From contig OW203988.1 of the NCBI GenBank assembly GCA_934047225.1, forward strand, positions 7,908,229 to 7,972,228: a stretch of DNA of 64,000 bases, written 5' to 3'. Position 1 is the first letter of the stretch, and every line of letters begins with the position of its first letter. Source of the stretch: Ypsolopha sequella (Eukaryota; Arthropoda; Insecta; Lepidoptera; Ypsolophidae). The translations under genes were made by a program, and so were the position numbers. Shown here in pieces: positions 62,301-64,000 of the stretch. The notes under the pieces were generated by a model. The model was not told the origin of the DNA. It made no database searches and was given only the letters and a program-made list of their open reading frames with translations.

Positions 62301-62775
62301 TTAAGGCGATTACCGTTGCCAAATTAGCAGCTCGATGTTTGTCTGTATGAATATCGACGGAAACGACATTGAAATAACGTTCAAATCAGGGCACAATGCG
62401 TGGTGGCTGTTACGACGCTCGCTGCGTCCTTGAAAGGGCAAAATAGGATAAAATAATACTTTTCACATGGGCGTCATTGTTCGATTGAATAATTCTATGT
62501 TATATTTATAGCTATCAAGTTTATCTATTTATCAAAGCATAAATGAATTAAATCACCTAAGCCGCTTAGGAGCAGTGGGAAATTCAAGCCAAAAAAACAC
62601 CATTCAGTTGAAACAATTTTTCATATAGAAGTTTTGGTGGTACGAAAAAGAAAAATGTTGCATATGTTGTCCTAGAGTTGATAATCCATAATACATTTTT
62701 TCAATATTTTTGGTTTGGCCATAAAAGAGGAGTAGGCTTTAGAAAGTACCCATTTGGCCGTATTAAGGGCCTTAA
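62301..62775 (+). mobile_element. TTAA-flanked element family C, copy 3
   Basis: TTAA at 62301-62304 and 62772-62775. Nearly identical to copies 1 and 2 apart from scattered bases. Confidence 0.88.
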
Positions 62776-63296
62776 ATCTCTCATCGAGCATCCGCATCAC
62801 ACTGACAACACGATATCTTGTACCCTGAATACAATCCAGAGGGGTAAGGCGAACGTAGTCAACGTTTCGGGTCCATTTCGTTAAAGGATAATAGAGAGGA
62901 TGCATGAAAGAAAAAGGACAAACGAAATATAGGGGGCACAAGAGCTTGACTCGATTGGCAGAATTTGCAGATTTGGCAGAAGCTAAAAGCAGTGCTAAAA
63001 TCAGTAGTCGTTACCTACCGCTAGAAAAATGCGTTCTTTTTACAGTTATGTAGCTTAATGTCCTGGGACGGATATATGTATGGAGTATATATTTTTGCAA
63101 TACAAATATGTATAATTTCACGATTTCCTACTAGCAACATTTTAGATATGTGTGAATCTATGGAGAAAACAGTGGCTTTATGAATTGACGTTGAAATACA
63201 GACGAAGTCGCAGAGGCGGTAGTCAAATGAAGTTATTCAACTTTTCTTATTTCAAGTAAGTATTATATAATTTGAGTAATATTTAATTGAACAAAA
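62776..63296. other. No gene seen
   Basis: GAGAGGATGCATGAAAG near 62893 recalls the LINE C-terminal E-R-M motif but the frame stops at once. Confidence 0.35.
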
Positions 63297-63414
63297 TTTA
63301 TACTTGCGATTGTCGGCACTTGGTGAAACTTGTAACACATCTTGAATTAAAAGCACTTGTACTGTAGTTTCACTATTTATTCATGTTTTCTCCCAACCGG
63401 TTTCGGTTTTTACA

Positions 63415-64000
63415 TAATTTTCATGGGAAGATGTTAATTTAAATACATTTCATAAGTTCCAACAGACTAAGTATTACTACGTATAGACTAGCAGTTCCCA
63501 TACATCAGTTTGTAGCCACAAAACTAACGATATCTAGATGGCGTTGCTAAATCCTCTAACGAACACGATGCTAAAAAAGACCGATTGGAGACGCTAGTGG
63601 CACAGCGCTGTCACGTAACATAAAAATAATTCCCACTTCGATAATAGATGGCGCTGAAATATTCTCTGTTAGTGTTGCCAACTTAGTATTTCTAAGCAAA
63701 GCTATTACAGCCGCATGTTTACTCGGTAACCATGAGAGTTTACTTGCAGCCAATTAAACAAATTATGCTTATTTGCAACACTTGGCGATACTTAGTGTCG
63801 TAAGGGCGCGTAAAAATTTTGCTACGCCTTGATGTATGGGAGTTGTTGGTCTATACGTAGTAATACTTTGTCTATGGTTCCAGGCAAAGGGTCTGAGGCT
63901 CTGAGCTACGTAAACATTATCATCGTTTACGTCGCTCAGAACTTATACCTAAAAATCTATTAAATTTATTTAAATTAACATCTTCCCTTGAAAATGGTGT
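63415..64000. mobile_element. Long inverted-repeat element cut by the window edge
   Basis: GGGAAGATGTTAATTTAAAT near 63425 is complemented by ATTTAAATTAACATCTTCCC near 63970; inner pair AGTATTACTACGTATAGAC / GTCTATACGTAGTAATACT-like. The right end lies beyond base 64000. Confidence 0.75.

Noticed and set aside
62866..62945. LINE C-terminal fragment (E-R-M motif)
   Set aside because: Only about 14 codons before a stop; too weak to call.

Overview
The window looks like a stretch of a lepidopteran (moth or butterfly) nuclear genome. It is AT-rich, with spliced genes using GT-AG introns. It is saturated with short non-autonomous transposons of types common in Lepidoptera: Helitron-like copies ending in CTAG, a repeat with a GTTCCGTACCC head and a GACTCGCACTTGGCC tail, TA-flanked inverted-repeat elements, hAT-like elements with 8-bp duplications, TTAA-flanked elements, tRNA-derived SINE pieces and LINE or Penelope remnants. 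The order is inferred from repeat style and protein similarity judged by eye; no database was searched.

Only two protein-coding genes can be supported. On the + strand, eight exons between 8832 and 22301 join without a frame break into a 688-residue vitamin K-dependent gamma-glutamyl carboxylase (GGCX). The residues corresponding to the human catalytic Lys218 and His160 and to the Cys99-Cys450 pair are all present. On the - strand, two exons (31996-31775 and 26603-26222) encode the C-terminal part of an ELOVL6/Baldspot-type very-long-chain fatty acid elongase; its N-terminal exons were not found to the right, up to base 64000. The genes are convergent, and candidate polyadenylation signals at 23365 (+) and 23479 (-) would put their 3' ends roughly 100 bp apart. 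Both products are expected in the ER membrane; nothing in the sequence links their functions.

Layout: 1-8800 is intergenic, with a hAT-like element, a Transib-like miniature element, and a composite repeat containing a 46-bp tandem array. 8832-22301 is GGCX, its introns packed with transposons including a 596-bp fold-back in intron 7. 22302-23470 is the shared 3' region. 23470-31996 holds the elongase exons and a likely long 3' UTR containing inverted repeats. 32000-64000 is transposon-dominated: nested insertions, two TTAA-flanked families, a 90-bp minisatellite at 48.5-49.3 kb, a double hAT insertion at 52.5-53.3 kb and several large fold-backs. One GC-richer, non-repeated island (about 54240-54700) is a weak candidate for a promoter or 5' exon of the elongase.

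I found no clearly new biochemical system. The most unusual things are structural: two different hAT-like elements stacked in one 8-bp target, an element family leaving 7-bp duplications, TTAA-flanked families present in old and young copies, hammerhead-like motifs in Penelope-type debris, and several fold-backs inside or near transcribed regions.
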